Assembly (NCBI RefSeq): GCF_001644225.1
Contig: NZ_LSTV01000001.1
Span: forward strand, 558,001 to 622,000
DNA from: Microbacterium oleivorans
Lineage (GTDB): Bacteria; Actinomycetota; Actinomycetes; Actinomycetales; Microbacteriaceae
DNA length: 64,000 nucleotides
Direction: 5' to 3'
The position numbers and the translations under genes were made by a program. Shown here piece after piece: positions 9,101-16,893 of the stretch. The notes beneath the pieces were generated by a model. It was given only the letters and a program-made list of their open reading frames with translations. It was not told the origin of the DNA and made no database searches. The stretch's first letter is position 1. Each line of letters starts with the position of its first letter.

Positions 9101-12100
9101 TCGCTGAACGTGACGGGGCTCGGGTCGCTCTGCTGGGCGATGACGCCGATGCGCACCTCGCCGGCGCCCGTGCGACCCCGGGCATCCTTCACCCGGTACT
9201 GGAACCGCACCTGCCCCGCGGCGCCGTCGCGGCTCGTGTAGACGATCGACCGGCCGTCGGCCGAGATCGTCGCCGAGCCTTCCGCGGGCTGGGTCGTGAT
9301 GGCGTCGAGCGCGACGTCGTCGCCGTCGGGGTCGACCCCGTACCGGTCGAACGCGATCGCGACCGCTTGGCCCGCGACGACCCTTCCCTCGAGGGTGCGG
9401 GGAACGGGGTCGCGGTTGTCGTCGCCGCCGGTGACCGTCACCGTGACCCGGGCGGTGTCGACCACCTCGGGGAAGCCGAGGCGGTAGATCGTGTAGGTCA
9501 GCGCGTAGGTGCCCGCCTCGCGGGGCGCCAAATAGCGCAGCATCCGTCCCGAGGCGAAGGCGAGTCCGCCGCCGGTCTCGTTCACGATCGACGACGGATC
9601 GATCGCGATGAGCGCGCCGGCGGGGGCGTGGTCGTTCTCCAGCACCGGGATGTCGATCTGCGTGCCGCCGCGCACCGTCACCGTGTCGTCGACGGCGATG
9701 GGCGGTTCGGCGGATCCCGCCGGCAGCAGGATGACGGTGATCTCGCCCTCGGCCAGGGGAGCGCCGCCGTCGCGGCCGTCGGTGAGCCCGTAGCGCACGA
9801 CGCCGAGGCGGCCCGGGCCGCCGTTGTCGGTCGTGCCGCTCACCCGCAGCAGGCTCTGGCCGACGAGGTCGACGCTGAGCGCGGCGGTCGGGTCGCTGTC
9901 GGGGCGGATGTCCTCGAGCAGCAGGACGACGCCGGCGGGATTGGATGCCGCCGACGCCACGTCGATCGTGGTGTCCTCGCCCGGGCGGACGAACGCCGTC
10001 AACGGGGGCGTCGTCACGACGGTGTCGTCGGGGTCGCGGACCGTGATGCGGGCCAGGGCGGAGGCCTCACCCGCGCCGTCGCGCACGGTGTACTGGACGA
10101 CGTAGGACCCCGCCTCGCGGGCGTCGAAGGTCATCCGCAGCGCCGAGGCATTCGGGGTCACGGTCGTGCGCGCGGTGTCGAGGGCGACGAGCGAGCCGAT
10201 CGTCAGCGCGCCCGAGGCGCCGCTCACGTGGGGGGAGAGGTCGATGTCGAGCGGCTCGCCCACGACACCCGTCGCGGCGAACGATTCCGCGCGCAGCTCG
10301 GGTGCCGGGGTCACGCGGATCGTGACGGCCTGCGTCGTCGTCGCGCCGCGCGCGTCCGAGACGACGACCGACACGGGGATGCTGGCGGCCTCCGTCGCAC
10401 TCGGATCGGGATGCTGGTAGGTGAACTCGCCCTCGGGCGAGGTCGTGGCCGTCCCGACCGAGGGGGCGCCCTCGATCCCGGCGAGGTAGACGGGGTCGCC
10501 GTCGGGGTCGACCCAGCCGCGCAGCAGGTCGGCCGACACCGTGCCGCCGGGGGCCACGGACGGGGCGGGCCAGGTGGCGAGGCATCCTTCCACCCCGCAC
10601 CAGACCGGCGCTGCGTTGTCCTCCTCCGCGACGACCCGCAGGGTGACGGTCGCGTACTCGGAGAGCTGACCGCCGGCGGACGTGCCGTCGGTGACGCGGT
10701 AGCGGAAGCTCGTGGTCCCGGTCGCGTCGGGCGCGACGCGGAACGCCAGCTGCTGCTCGGCGCCGGTGACGGCGACGGAGCCGAACGCCGCGTCGACCCC
10801 CTCGATGCCGCCGACGTCGATGCTGAGGACGTCCTCGTTGGGGTCGTGATCGTTCAGCAGGACGGGGAGCAGGGCGACCGAGCCGGCGCGCACCCCGAAC
10901 GCGTCGTCGACGGCGACGGGAGGTTTCGGGTCGAGCACCCGCTCGACGGGATCGTCGTTCTGCGGCGCGGCCTCGCTGGTGTCCTCGACCCGCCACTGCT
11001 GCGACGACGGGATCAGCGCGCCGTCGGGCAGGCGCCACACCCAGCCGGAGCCGCGATCGTTCAGGGCCAGGCGCGAGCCGTTGCCGATGAAGACCGGGTC
11101 GACCCCGTCGCCGATGTCCGCGCCGGCGTAGTCGAGCGGCGTCGTCTCGGCCGGACGGCTGCTCGACCACAGCGTGCCTCCGCCGGCGCCGTCTCCGAGC
11201 CACGCGGCGTGCACGACGCCGTCCGAGGCCACGGGGACGGCCGGCGTGCCGAGGCCGGGGGAGTCCAGCACGCGCTCGGGATCGCCCGCGCCGAGGGGAA
11301 TCCGCGTGACGCCGCCGGGGTCGGCGATGACGACGGCGTCCCCCGAGGTCGCGGCGCGCTGCAGTACCGCGCCGCTCACGGGCGTCGTGTCGGCGAGGTC
11401 GTCGCGGTCCTGCACGGCGACCTCGCCGGTCGCGACGTCGTACAGCACCCAGCGGCCGTCGACGGCGCTCACCTGTGCGTCGACGGGCGAGATCGGGGTC
11501 GGGTCCTGCCCCAGGATGCGACCGGTCGCCGCCTCGGCGCGCACGACCACGCTCTCGGCCGCCGAGTAGGCGTAGACGACACCGTCGGCGTCGACCGCGA
11601 CGGCGGATGCCGCGAAGCGCGGCGCCTGCTCGCCGGGCTCTCGTTCCACCTCGGCGTACGGGTCGATCGGCGAGGCGGCGCCGCCCCCCGACAGCGTCGC
11701 CCCGAACACGCCGCCGCCCTCCGTGCGGTAGACGAGGGCGTCGCCCGCGGAGACGATCTCGACTGTGCCGGCGGGTGTCGGCGAGGAGGCGTCCTCGTCC
11801 TCACCGGTCAGGTCGGCGGGCTGGGCGAGATCGACGTCGGAGAACGCCGAGCCGCCCTCGCTGAAGACGAACAACCGGTCGGCGGTCTGCGCGACCTGGG
11901 TGCCGTTGACGACCTGTTTGACGGTGTCGACCTCGGCGAGGTCGAGGTTCACCCGGGCGTAGCCGCTGCCGGCGCCGGTCTGGAGCGCCCAGACCGTCGG
12001 GTCCTCGACGGGCGTTTGCTGGGCATCGTAGCCGGGCCACACGACGGCGAGCGTGCCGACCACCGCGACGATGGCGGCGACCGCACCGGCGCCGATCCAC

Positions 12101-12144
12101 GTCGATCGGCGCACGCGAGGCCGGTCGGGCTGGGGTGAGGACAT
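6178..12144 (-). CDS. Giant membrane-anchored Ig/cadherin-like and FN3 surface protein
   Basis: 1988 residues. A basic N-terminus is followed by one membrane helix (about residues 16-37) and a long extracellular part with no C-terminal anchor. Residues ~40-400 look like beta-propeller repeats. From ~405 there are several bacterial Ig/cadherin-like modules, recognised by repeated PPVAVDD, NDHDPNED, DPDGDPVYLAG and DPDGDDV calcium-ligand-like motifs (about 405, 510, 815, 910). A fibronectin III-like domain lies at about 1515-1605. The tail is Pro/Thr/Glu-rich. The ATG follows the kinase stop directly (TGA then ATG). It corresponds to the FN3 protein of the bifidobacterial PFNA cluster, which is proposed to sense or bind external ligands. 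The ligand here is unknown. No exact WSxWS cytokine-receptor motif was found. Confidence 0.88.
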   Translation of the reverse strand: MSSPQPDRPRVRRSTWIGAGAVAAIVAVVGTLAVVWPGYDAQQTPVEDPTVWALQTGAGSGYARVNLDLAEVDTVKQVVNGTQVAQTADRLFVFSEGGSAFSDVDLAQPADLTGEDEDASSPTPAGTVEIVSAGDALVYRTEGGGVFGATLSGGGAASPIDPYAEVEREPGEQAPRFAASAVAVDADGVVYAYSAAESVVVRAEAATGRILGQDPTPISPVDAQVSAVDGRWVLYDVATGEVAVQDRDDLADTTPVSGAVLQRAATSGDAVVIADPGGVTRIPLGAGDPERVLDSPGLGTPAVPVASDGVVHAAWLGDGAGGGTLWSSSRPAETTPLDYAGADIGDGVDPVFIGNGSRLALNDRGSGWVWRLPDGALIPSSQQWRVEDTSEAAPQNDDPVERVLDPKPPVAVDDAFGVRAGSVALLPVLLNDHDPNEDVLSIDVGGIEGVDAAFGSVAVTGAEQQLAFRVAPDATGTTSFRYRVTDGTSAGGQLSEYATVTLRVVAEEDNAAPVWCGVEGCLATWPAPSVAPGGTVSADLLRGWVDPDGDPVYLAGIEGAPSVGTATTSPEGEFTYQHPDPSATEAASIPVSVVVSDARGATTTQAVTIRVTPAPELRAESFAATGVVGEPLDIDLSPHVSGASGALTIGSLVALDTARTTVTPNASALRMTFDAREAGSYVVQYTVRDGAGEASALARITVRDPDDTVVTTPPLTAFVRPGEDTTIDVASAASNPAGVVLLLEDIRPDSDPTAALSVDLVGQSLLRVSGTTDNGGPGRLGVVRYGLTDGRDGGAPLAEGEITVILLPAGSAEPPIAVDDTVTVRGGTQIDIPVLENDHAPAGALIAIDPSSIVNETGGGLAFASGRMLRYLAPREAGTYALTYTIYRLGFPEVVDTARVTVTVTGGDDNRDPVPRTLEGRVVAGQAVAIAFDRYGVDPDGDDVALDAITTQPAEGSATISADGRSIVYTSRDGAAGQVRFQYRVKDARGRTGAGEVRIGVIAQQSDPSPVTFSDYVQVQAGADSTVVVRPADNDVDPFGSTLGLTGVTPNAPEDSPEYAALSERITVADDGAVTVVAGTALGTFSYSYEVSNTDGDTAIGLLVVKVVRDPVPDHPVISDTVLSIEDRDGFPRGVDVLSGRVAWNAGDPSGLSLRLWGEQRDLRVSGWRISGPLPERTRLIPFTVTGTAYDGSEVTTYGFLRVPGTDDIRVALRADVDPLRVREGESVETDVADLVALPDDAVLVVDADGTKAGGARADASCRVVSGTVVRYAAGRGAPWRDSCIVAARVAGQDQPTYLALPIEVEAEIPQPSLRSASLGVRPGQTQTYDLTRMVRWAGVADENALVFDVAYGGDQFEVAADGAVVSVTALDEARPGREEQVRVSLPSHPDASPASLVLTVGPSPSALPRGGSAVQTCSQSDGRSSCTIEVIGADGEVNPLPGTPLRVVAAASAGNCDGVSFAPAGDRAVRASWRSDAEGAARCAGTFVVEDAQGRQSSGDRNGSVVLDLRGLPADPTRLEWTAYTADSVTLRVTSDAASYPAVEGYRITTGGREVASCPASGRCEPIAAPVGEQRVYEVRAVNAVGTSRGTVRTEAWSYRPPARPTGASFDPVPNGRDGGRATVTITGLDDTTGSVRLQGGVAGSAAQPVRDGTAVFTGYRIGSNEAQTLTATPLTEFELPRVAGGSSEGRSLDLRAHGVGAPTVTLTQTTTSDSMTVTAQVTAESDGTEPLFGFSDESAAACTPDSRESRRTFAAEPFRSKTVYACVTSTYQGRDGFGVTTGEITGRPTGNVSAPGELTYTVSPTPTGDQGSGFTYAASAHSDPGAPPFEDARLRYLRNGRVVDAFAPRLNEPGDRWAAQWCDTFVGIAVECSDPTPIVPARGSADWPVFVATSNLPSCRSDEDTPDWFPSGIGEDVASVRKDVTEGELGPLRVEYTIRWTGALRELDQLTVGIDCAQIPPPAEPPPADSDPTEPTDTTPPGTEAP

Positions 12145-13299
12145 TCAGCCGGCCCCGCCGAGGAGGAGGAAGGTCGCGCCGGCGCCGGCGCCGGCCAGCA
12201 CGATCCCGCCGATCGCCAGGGCGACGACGGTTCCGCGGCGCATCCGCGGGGCCGGTTCGGCGCCCGCGAGCACCGTGCCCTCGTCCGGGCGTCGCGGCGA
12301 GGCGGCGCGTCGGCGCTCGGGACGCGCGGACGCGTGGGCGACGGTCGGCCGCACGGGACCGCGGGGGCGGTCATCGGCGAAATCGACGTGGGCACCCGCG
12401 GACGCCCACTCGTCGACGGCGACCTCGAGCGGTGTGTGCGGGAGCCCCATCCGGTGCTGGATCATCTGCAGGTCGTGCGCGAAGGCCGCCGCCGAGGGGT
12501 GGCGCGCGGCGGGGTCGCGGCTGAGGGCGCGCGCGAGGACGGCGTCGAGCTCGGGCGGCATGTCGGCGCGGCCCACCGGCGTGTAGACCGCCTTGCGGAT
12601 GCGGGCCTTCAACTGCTCCCGGGTGTTCTGCCCGCGGCCGGGACGCTCGAACGGGCTGCGGCCGGCCAGCAGCGAGTAGACCGTCGCCCCGAGACTCCAC
12701 ACCTCGGCGGCGATGGAGCCGGAGACCCGCTCGTCGACGACCTCGGGCGCCGACCACGGCACCGACATCGCGAAGACCTCCTCGGTGTCTGGCCTGCCCT
12801 CGACGGCGGCCGCGATGCCGAAGTCGGAGAGCACGGGGGACCCGAACGCCGTCACGAGGATGTTGGAGGGTTTGATGTCGCGGTGCAGCAGGCCCGCCCG
12901 GTGGGCGGTCTCGAGGGCCGAGCCGATCTTCACACCGAGCTGCAGCACCTCCGCGACGGGGATCTCCTCGCGGCGGTACCGGTGGGTCAGCGACGTGGGG
13001 CAGTACTCCATGACGAGGTAGGGACGGCCGTCGGCCGAGACGGAGGCCTCGTGGATCGTGAGGATCGAGGGGTGCGCGCTCAGGCGGGCCATGACGTCGG
13101 CCTCGGCGTTGAACATGCGCAGCACGTTCTCGTCGACGACGTCCTCCAGCAGCACCTTCACGGCGACGGGACGGCGGGGCAGGTTCTGCTCGAACAGGAA
13201 CACGTCCGCGAAGCCGCCCGCGCCGAGCGGCCGCACGTAGGTGAAGCCCGACAGTCCGGGCGGGGTGGAGGGGAGCCTGCTGGACACGCCGTGCGTCAT
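12145..13299 (-). CDS. Ser/Thr protein kinase with C-terminal membrane helix
   Basis: 384 residues. The Hanks-type kinase core spans about residues 20-275: glycine loop LGAGGFADV, Lys in VAVKVL, Glu in FNAEADVMARL, catalytic HRDIKPSN near 140, DFG near 160 and SAPE. All catalytic residues are present, so it should be active. After a basic linker, one hydrophobic helix ends the protein (about 357-379) with no extracellular sensor domain. This differs from PknB, which carries PASTA repeats. The external sensing part may be the giant FN3/Ig-like protein encoded immediately downstream. The start overlaps the FHA gene stop as ATGA. Confidence 0.95.
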   Translation of the reverse strand: MTHGVSSRLPSTPPGLSGFTYVRPLGAGGFADVFLFEQNLPRRPVAVKVLLEDVVDENVLRMFNAEADVMARLSAHPSILTIHEASVSADGRPYLVMEYCPTSLTHRYRREEIPVAEVLQLGVKIGSALETAHRAGLLHRDIKPSNILVTAFGSPVLSDFGIAAAVEGRPDTEEVFAMSVPWSAPEVVDERVSGSIAAEVWSLGATVYSLLAGRSPFERPGRGQNTREQLKARIRKAVYTPVGRADMPPELDAVLARALSRDPAARHPSAAAFAHDLQMIQHRMGLPHTPLEVAVDEWASAGAHVDFADDRPRGPVRPTVAHASARPERRRAASPRRPDEGTVLAGAEPAPRMRRGTVVALAIGGIVLAGAGAGATFLLLGGAG

Positions 13300-14408
13300 C
13301 CCGCCGTCAGTGGTCCGGCGGTGTCGAACACGGCGGTCACGCCGTCACCCAGGTCGAGTTCGGTCCCGAGGGGCACCCGCGACGCCGCCCCGCCGCGCAG
13401 GAGCGCCGCAGCGCCCGTCGGCGGCCGGACGATCGTGCCGTTGGTCGAGTCCAGGTCGCGCACCACGAGCGTGTCGCCGTCCAGGACCGCTTCGAGGTGC
13501 GTCCCCGAGATCTCCTTGCGCGGCGAGGGTACCGGTTCGATCCGGGCCCCCGGGTGGCGTGCGGGTCGCGGGCTGCGGCCGAGCACGACGGGACGGTCGA
13601 GCGGCACGCTGCGCCCTCCCGGCAGTCGCAGCGCGTACGCCGTCGCAGCGGATCCGCGTCGCGACCCGAACAGCGTCCGGTCGTCGGGGGCGTCGGCGAC
13701 GGCGGCCGGCCGCTCGTCCTCGCGGAGGAAGTCGGGGAGCTCCAGCTCCTCGTCGTCGTCGAACGGACGCGCGAACAGGCTGCGGTCGACCGAGATCGTC
13801 TGCAGGACGTCGATCTCCTCGCCGCGCGCGGGTGCGGCGTGGGGGGCGGGCGCGGCGGCGGCGACGGTCGGGATCGCGACCGTCACTGGCGCCGCCGTCC
13901 CACGGGGCGCCTCGCCCGCGGCGGCCGGGGTCACGTCGGCGTCGGGCTCGCGTCCGGCGGGGAAGGGGCGTCCCCACGACAGCTCGTCGGCGCGCGTGAC
14001 GCCGAGACCCAGGGGCAGCAGGTCGCCGCCGGTGCGTCCCGATCCGAGCGCCAGACGGATGCCGACGGCCCCCGCCAGCGCCGTCTCGATCCACGTGCGC
14101 GCATCGGCGCCCGAGACGCGCGTGCGGTCGGAGGTCTCGACGATCGCCGCACCGCGCACGGCGACGCGGACCGCATCGGCGCCGTCGTCGGGGAACTCCG
14201 CGACGGCGAAGTCGGGAAGGTCGTGGATGCCGCCCGCGACGAGCACGCTCAGCACGTCCTCGAGGACGGCGGTGTCGGCGGCGGCGGCGTTCCACAGCCG
14301 GGCGATGACGCCCTCGGCGACACCGGAATCGAGCAGGATCGCGAAGCGGTCGCCCGCGATGGCGTACCCCGCCTCGGCGGCGAGCGTCGGGGTGGGGTAG
14401 CGGAACAC
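13296..14408 (-). CDS. FHA-domain protein, first gene of the kinase operon
   Basis: 370 residues from GTG 14408. The N-terminal ~150 residues form an alpha/beta region reminiscent of a PP2C- or sensor-like fold that I cannot assign. The middle is Ala/Pro-rich and acidic (FDDDEELELPDF). The last ~95 residues are an FHA domain (VLGRSPRP, KEISGTHLEA, DLDSTNGTI), which binds phosphothreonine peptides. It is likely a substrate or adaptor of the kinase encoded next. The start codon lies 6 bases after a minus-strand TAGGCT, so the operon message is probably leaderless. Confidence 0.85.
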   Translation of the reverse strand: MFRYPTPTLAAEAGYAIAGDRFAILLDSGVAEGVIARLWNAAAADTAVLEDVLSVLVAGGIHDLPDFAVAEFPDDGADAVRVAVRGAAIVETSDRTRVSGADARTWIETALAGAVGIRLALGSGRTGGDLLPLGLGVTRADELSWGRPFPAGREPDADVTPAAAGEAPRGTAAPVTVAIPTVAAAAPAPHAAPARGEEIDVLQTISVDRSLFARPFDDDEELELPDFLREDERPAAVADAPDDRTLFGSRRGSAATAYALRLPGGRSVPLDRPVVLGRSPRPARHPGARIEPVPSPRKEISGTHLEAVLDGDTLVVRDLDSTNGTIVRPPTGAAALLRGGAASRVPLGTELDLGDGVTAVFDTAGPLTAG

Positions 14409-14414
14409 GCCCCC

Positions 14415-14420
14415 AGCCTA
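14415..14420 (-). promoter_or_regulatory. -10 element of the kinase/FHA operon (leaderless)
   Basis: Minus-strand TAGGCT lies 6 bases upstream of GTG 14408. With a normal 6-7 base spacing to the transcription start, the mRNA would begin at the start codon. No Shine-Dalgarno sequence is present. Confidence 0.6.
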
Positions 14421-14434
14421 CTGACGGGTGGTGC

Positions 14435-16039
14435 TCAGACCCATCCCGGCAACCAGTTGTGCACCCAGTAGAACTCGTACGGGATGCGCATCGCCGACCA
14501 CAGCGGGTACCAGAACGCCGAGACCGCGACGATGACGCCGAGGATGACGAGTCCCGTGCGGCGCCCCACCGCCCGCCGGTCGGGGTCGGCGTGCGGCGAC
14601 CCGGCGATCTCCCGCAGCGCGAACGCGAGCGCGAGGATCAGGAAGGGGAGGATCAGCACCGTGTAGAACTGGAAGATCGTCCGGCTCGGGTAGAACAGCC
14701 ACGGCACGTACGTCGCGGCGACGCCGACGAGGACGATCCCCGCGCGCCAGTCGCGCGTGCGGACGCCGTGCACGGCGAGCCAGAGCACGGCGAGCACCCC
14801 GAGCCACCACAGCAGCGGGTTCGGCATCGAGTACAGGATCTCGATGCACCCGCGCGCACTCGCGCACCCGGCGACGCCGTCGGCGGTGCTGTTCGCGTAC
14901 ATCGACGTCGGCCGCAGCAGCAGGGGCCACTGCCACGCCGGACTCGCGTACGGGTGCGACGAGGTGATCTCCGCCGTCGCCGTGTAGATCGTCTGGTGGT
15001 AGTGCCAGAGGTTCTGCAGCGGCAGCGGCACCCACGACCAGAAGCCGCGGGCCGGGTTCGCATCGACGGCGTGCCGCTCGTAGCCGCCGTCGGTCGTGAG
15101 CCACGTGGTCCACGAGGCGAGGTAGACGAGGACCGCCACCGGCACGAGGATCACGAAGGCCGCGGCTCCCTGCCGCACGGCATCCGCCGGCCAGAAATGG
15201 ATGCCGAGCCGTCGCCGCGCGAGCGCGTCGCTCACGACGACGTAGAGTCCGAGCGCCGCCAGCACCCACGCGCCCGACCACTTGACGCCGCACGCCGCGC
15301 CGCCGGCGATCCCCGCGGCGAACAGCCACGGCCGCCCCCACCGCACAGGGCCCCACCAGGCAGCCCGGCCCGCGGCATCCCGTCGTCGCATCGCCTCGGC
15401 GAGCCGGTCGAGGTGACGCCGGCGGTCGATCAGCACGAACCAGACCGAGAGCAGCACGAAGAAGGTGAGCAGGATGTCGAGGATCGCCACCCGGCTCATC
15501 ACGATCGCGAGCCCGTCGATCGCCATCAGGCCGCCGGTGACCGAGCTGAAGAGCACCGAGCGGGTCAGCTGCCAGGCGATGAGGTAGAGGACGAGGACGG
15601 CTAGGGTGCCGGCCACGGCGACGGCGAACCGCCACCCGAACGACGAGGTCGGGCCGAACAGGGCCATCCCCGCCCCGATGAGGAACTTGCCGAGCGGGGG
15701 ATGGACGACGAAGCTCGGCACGTCGAGGAAGATGTCCGTCTCGCCGTCCGTGAACCGGGCGTCGGCGCCGTCTGGCCAGGTGGCCGCGTACCCGAGGTTC
15801 CACTGACTCCAGGCATCCTTCACGTAATACGTCTCGTCGAAGACGATCGCGTGCGGGTGAGCGAGGTTCCAGAAGCGCAGGATGCCGGCGAGCAGGGTGA
15901 CCGCCAGCGGGGCGAGCCACGCGAGTCGGCGGCGGAGCATCACGTCGGCCGCGAGTCGCCGCCGGGCATCGTCGAGACGGACGCCGAACCTCTGCCGCGC
16001 GGGGACCGCGGGCAGGAGCGGTTCCGCGGTCGAGCTCAC
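14435..16039 (-). CDS. pmt: Dolichyl/polyprenyl-phosphate-mannose protein mannosyltransferase (PMT family)
   Basis: 534 residues from GTG 16039. About ten or eleven hydrophobic helices are visible. The first extracytoplasmic loop carries VFDETYYVKDAW, the acidic Asp-Glu motif essential in PMT enzymes, and HPPLGKF follows. The C-terminal YEFYWVHNWLPGWV is typical of actinobacterial PMTs (such as Rv1002c of M. tuberculosis). The enzyme transfers mannose from polyprenyl-phosphate-mannose to Ser/Thr of exported proteins. The Thr/Pro-rich tail of the large surface protein upstream is a possible target, but this is inference. It is divergent from rsmI, the common actinobacterial arrangement. Confidence 0.95.
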   Translation of the reverse strand: MSSTAEPLLPAVPARQRFGVRLDDARRRLAADVMLRRRLAWLAPLAVTLLAGILRFWNLAHPHAIVFDETYYVKDAWSQWNLGYAATWPDGADARFTDGETDIFLDVPSFVVHPPLGKFLIGAGMALFGPTSSFGWRFAVAVAGTLAVLVLYLIAWQLTRSVLFSSVTGGLMAIDGLAIVMSRVAILDILLTFFVLLSVWFVLIDRRRHLDRLAEAMRRRDAAGRAAWWGPVRWGRPWLFAAGIAGGAACGVKWSGAWVLAALGLYVVVSDALARRRLGIHFWPADAVRQGAAAFVILVPVAVLVYLASWTTWLTTDGGYERHAVDANPARGFWSWVPLPLQNLWHYHQTIYTATAEITSSHPYASPAWQWPLLLRPTSMYANSTADGVAGCASARGCIEILYSMPNPLLWWLGVLAVLWLAVHGVRTRDWRAGIVLVGVAATYVPWLFYPSRTIFQFYTVLILPFLILALAFALREIAGSPHADPDRRAVGRRTGLVILGVIVAVSAFWYPLWSAMRIPYEFYWVHNWLPGWV

Positions 16040-16046
16040 GGCGACC

Positions 16047-16056
16047 AGCCTATGCT
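16047..16056. promoter_or_regulatory. Overlapping divergent -10 elements between pmt and rsmI
   Basis: The spacer of 23 bases contains minus-strand TAGGCT (16047-16052) and plus-strand TATGCT (16051-16056), which share two bases. Each lies 7 or 6 bases from its GTG start. Both genes therefore look leaderless and transcribed from one shared melted region. Confidence 0.6.
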
Positions 16057-16062
16057 GGGGCG

Positions 16063-16893
16063 GTGCTGATCCTCGCCGCGACCCCCATCGGTAACCTGGG
16101 CGACGCGACGGGGCGGCTGCGCACCGCCCTCGAGGAGGCGACGATCGTCGCCGCCGAGGACACCCGGACGACGCAGCGCCTGCTGCAGGCGCTCGGGATC
16201 GCCAACCGCCCCCGCCTGGTGGCCCTGCACGACCACAACGAGAAGCAGCGCGCCGCGGAACTCGTCGCGCTCGCCGCCGACGAGGACGTCCTGCTGCTCA
16301 GCGACGCCGGCATGCCGACGGTCAGCGACCCCGGGTACGCGGTCGTGGCCGCGGCGGTCGAGCAGGGCGTCGACGTGACGGCCCTCCCAGGTCCCAGCGC
16401 GGTCATCACGGCGCTCGCCCTCGCAGGGCTGCCGACCGACCGGTTCACGTTCGAGGGGTTCGCCCCGCGCAAGGCGGGGGAGCGGCGGACGGTCTTCGGT
16501 GCGCTCGCCTCCGAGGCCCGCACGATGGTCTTCTTCGAGGCGCCGTCCCGCCTGGCCGACACGCTCGCCGCGATGGCGGAGGCGTTCGGCGCGGACCGTC
16601 GCGCCGCCGTCTGCCGCGAGCTGACGAAGCTGCACGAGGAGGTCGTCCGCGGCCCGCTCGGCGAGCTGGCGGAGTGGGCCGCCGCGGGCGTCCGCGGCGA
16701 GATCGTCGTCGTCGTCGAGGGGGCGAGCGTCCGCGCCGTCAGCGAGGACGACGCACTCGCCCAGGTGCAGGCCCTCGTGGCCTCCGGCATCCGCTTGAAG
16801 GATGCCGCCGGCGAGGTCTCGCGCGAGACGGGACTTCCCTCGCGAGACCTCTACCGGGCCGCCGTCGCGGCGAAGAAGCCGCTCAGCCCTTGA
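16063..16893 (+). CDS. rsmI: 16S rRNA (cytidine1402-2'-O)-methyltransferase RsmI
   Basis: 276 residues beginning at GTG 16063. The N-terminal VLILAATPIGNLGD is the RsmI signature; LLSDAGMPTVSDPGY and PGPSAVITALALAGLP are further family motifs of the SAM-dependent tetrapyrrole-methylase fold. It 2'-O-methylates C1402 in the ribosomal decoding centre using SAM. There is no Shine-Dalgarno sequence; TATGCT lies 6 bases upstream, so a leaderless message is likely. The 3' end overlaps the end of the convergent sugar permease gene by 11 bases. Confidence 0.96.
   Translation: MLILAATPIGNLGDATGRLRTALEEATIVAAEDTRTTQRLLQALGIANRPRLVALHDHNEKQRAAELVALAADEDVLLLSDAGMPTVSDPGYAVVAAAVEQGVDVTALPGPSAVITALALAGLPTDRFTFEGFAPRKAGERRTVFGALASEARTMVFFEAPSRLADTLAAMAEAFGADRRAAVCRELTKLHEEVVRGPLGELAEWAAAGVRGEIVVVVEGASVRAVSEDDALAQVQALVASGIRLKDAAGEVSRETGLPSRDLYRAAVAAKKPLSP

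Noticed and set aside
6676..12138. 1820-codon plus-strand open frame opposite the giant surface protein
   Set aside because: It is an antisense shadow of a high-GC gene. It has no recognisable domains and is full of Arg/Gly/Asp; the minus-strand protein has clear domains and overlaps its neighbours.
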